A stretch of DNA of 5,990 nucleotides from Actinomycetota bacterium (GTDB taxonomy: Bacteria > Actinomycetota > Actinomycetes > Nanopelagicales > Nanopelagicaceae): assembly GCA_009700715.1 (NCBI GenBank), contig WLLM01000053.1, positions 1-5,990 on the forward strand, in the 5' to 3' direction. The number at the start of each line of letters is the position of its first letter. The first letter of the stretch is position 1. The notes below the pieces were generated by a model. That model saw only the letters and a program-made list of their open reading frames with translations, had not been told where the DNA came from and searched no databases. Shown piece by piece: positions 4,849 through 5,990 of the stretch. A program made the translations under genes and the position numbers.

Positions 4849-5990
4849 ATGGATCTCTTAATCACCAGCGCCCGTTATGCCGTAACTTCTAACGGAAAAG
4901 ATGAGATCCTAGAAAATATCTCTATCGGTATCAAAGGCGGCAAGATCGCATATATCGGCACAGATAAACCTGCTGCTACTAAAACTTATGATGCAACCGG
5001 AAAGTTAATTGCACCTGGCTTAATTAATAGCCACACTCATTTAGGAATGTCGCTGCTGCGCGGTTGGGCTGAAGGCGTAAACCTGCAAGGTTTTCTCGAA
5101 CGAGTCTGGGCTGCAGAAGGTGCGATCATGGACGAGCCAACTTGCGAGCTCGGTACCGAACTCGGTGCGCTCGAAGCTTTGTTATCTGGCACAACAACCA
5201 CAATGGATATGTATTTAAATCCTGCTGCAACCCATCGTGGCGCAGTGCGCGTTGGTCTGCGCCATATAGCAGGGCCGATCTTCTTTGATTTCCCAGGTCT
5301 TGACGGCCTGCAATGGGAGCAACGCATCGAACGCGCGCATCAGTGGAAGGCAGTTCTTGCCGAAATTGGCGGACCTTATATTCCGACTTACTTGATGCCG
5401 CATTCGACTTATACAGATTCACCAGAAAACTTAACGCAGGTAGCGGCGATAGCTAAAGAACTCGATGCGCGAATCCACTTACATGTCTCTGAAACCGAAG
5501 CCGAGAACCAAGATGTTCAAAGTCGTTACGGCAAGACTCCAACTGAAGTCTGTCGCGATACCGGCATTCTGGATGTTCCAACTATCTTCGGCCACGGCGT
5601 GCATCTATCTGATTCAGATATGGTGATCGCAGCAAATAAAGGCACATCTGTTGGCCACTGTCCCGGCAGTAATTTAAAACTTGGTTCAGGTTTGGCGCGC
5701 TTTAACGATATGCGTAAGGCGGGAATTAAAGTCGGACTCGGTACTGATTCTTGTTCCTCATCAAATGATTTAGATATGTTCTCGGTAATGCGTATGGCAG
5801 CTCACGTGGTTGCTCTTCGTAACTCCCCCGCTGATGTTGATCTAACTTCGATAGTTCGCGCCGCGACTATCGAGGCTGCACATGCAGTTGGACTTGGTGA
5901 TCGCGTTGGTAGTATCGAGATCGGGAAAGAAGCCGATCTGATCGCACTTGATCTTCAGGCCGCTCATCTGACTCCAGTCCACGATGTAAA
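4849..5990 (+). CDS. MTA/SAH deaminase-like amidohydrolase (adenine-nucleoside deaminase candidate), 3' truncated by window end
   Basis: The first 380 codons are open with no stop before the right edge; family members are about 420-450 residues, so some 40-70 residues are missing. It belongs to the metal-dependent amidohydrolase superfamily, in the group of S-adenosylhomocysteine/5'-methylthioadenosine/adenosine deaminases. Seen in order: the small beta-sandwich N-terminus (1-55), metal ligands His62 and His64 in APGLINSHTH, the MSLLRGWAE segment (67-75), Trp87/Glu90 of the W-x-x-E motif, PHSTYT (184-189), metal His212 and Glu215 in HLHVSET, GHGVHLSD (248-255), VGHCPGSNLKLGSG (268-281), and Asp300 in GLGTDSCSSSND, followed by the closing GSIEIGKEADLIALDL segment of the beta-sandwich. 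All expected metal and catalytic residues are present. It would deaminate an adenine nucleoside to its inosine form, producing the substrate expected for the upstream phosphorylase. Related guanine or 8-oxoguanine deaminases and triazine hydrolases are less likely given the LKLGSG motif and context. Confidence 0.87.
   Translation, partial: MDLLITSARYAVTSNGKDEILENISIGIKGGKIAYIGTDKPAATKTYDATGKLIAPGLINSHTHLGMSLLRGWAEGVNLQGFLERVWAAEGAIMDEPTCELGTELGALEALLSGTTTTMDMYLNPAATHRGAVRVGLRHIAGPIFFDFPGLDGLQWEQRIERAHQWKAVLAEIGGPYIPTYLMPHSTYTDSPENLTQVAAIAKELDARIHLHVSETEAENQDVQSRYGKTPTEVCRDTGILDVPTIFGHGVHLSDSDMVIAANKGTSVGHCPGSNLKLGSGLARFNDMRKAGIKVGLGTDSCSSSNDLDMFSVMRMAAHVVALRNSPADVDLTSIVRAATIEAAHAVGLGDRVGSIEIGKEADLIALDLQAAHLTPVHDV

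Noticed and set aside
5037..5422. Three overlapping minus-strand frames opposite the amidohydrolase
   Set aside because: The + strand is open and full of catalytic motifs over the whole stretch; the minus frames overlap one another and carry no motif.

Overview
The window is one strand of a compact bacterial operon for uptake and breakdown of purine-type nucleosides. All six genes are on the + strand. They are: the 3' end of a BMP-family (PnrA/BmpA-like) substrate-binding lipoprotein gene, two BPD_transp_2-type permeases, a double-domain ABC ATPase, a type-2 purine nucleoside phosphorylase of the MTAP/MTIP family, and the first 380 codons of an MTA/SAH-deaminase-like amidohydrolase that runs off the right edge.

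Layout: 2-391 is the binding-protein tail. It is followed by a perfect 15-bp GAAA-loop hairpin with a T-run (413-453), a textbook intrinsic terminator placed inside the transport operon. From 506 onward the genes are almost fused: gaps are 1 nt between the permeases, a 1-nt TAATG overlap into the ATPase, 5 nt into the phosphorylase (TTG start) and 15 nt into the amidohydrolase. The only non-coding stretch above 20 nt is 392-505. I see no RNA genes, mobile elements, CRISPR or long repeats.

How the genes fit together: the BMP protein, two dissimilar permeases and fused ATPase form a nucleoside importer of the B. subtilis NupNOPQ / Treponema PnrA type. The phosphorylase carries the VxNPAAG motif, with Asn where adenine-specific MTAPs have Asp. 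It is therefore better read as a 6-oxopurine or 5'-methylthioinosine phosphorylase (MTIP-like) than as an MTA phosphorylase. The next gene is a deaminase of the family that converts MTA, SAH or adenosine to the inosine form. The pair thus predicts a deaminate-first route: adenine nucleoside (possibly MTA) to inosine-type nucleoside to hypoxanthine plus sugar-1-phosphate. This resembles the MTA deaminase/MTIP route known in Pseudomonas aeruginosa, but here it is tied to a dedicated importer.

Organism: GC content looks intermediate (high 40s by eye), spacing is very tight, Shine-Dalgarno sites are clear, and the proteins look actinobacterial to me. A small streamlined freshwater actinobacterium (acI / Nanopelagicales type) would fit, but this is an inference from style and not something the window proves.
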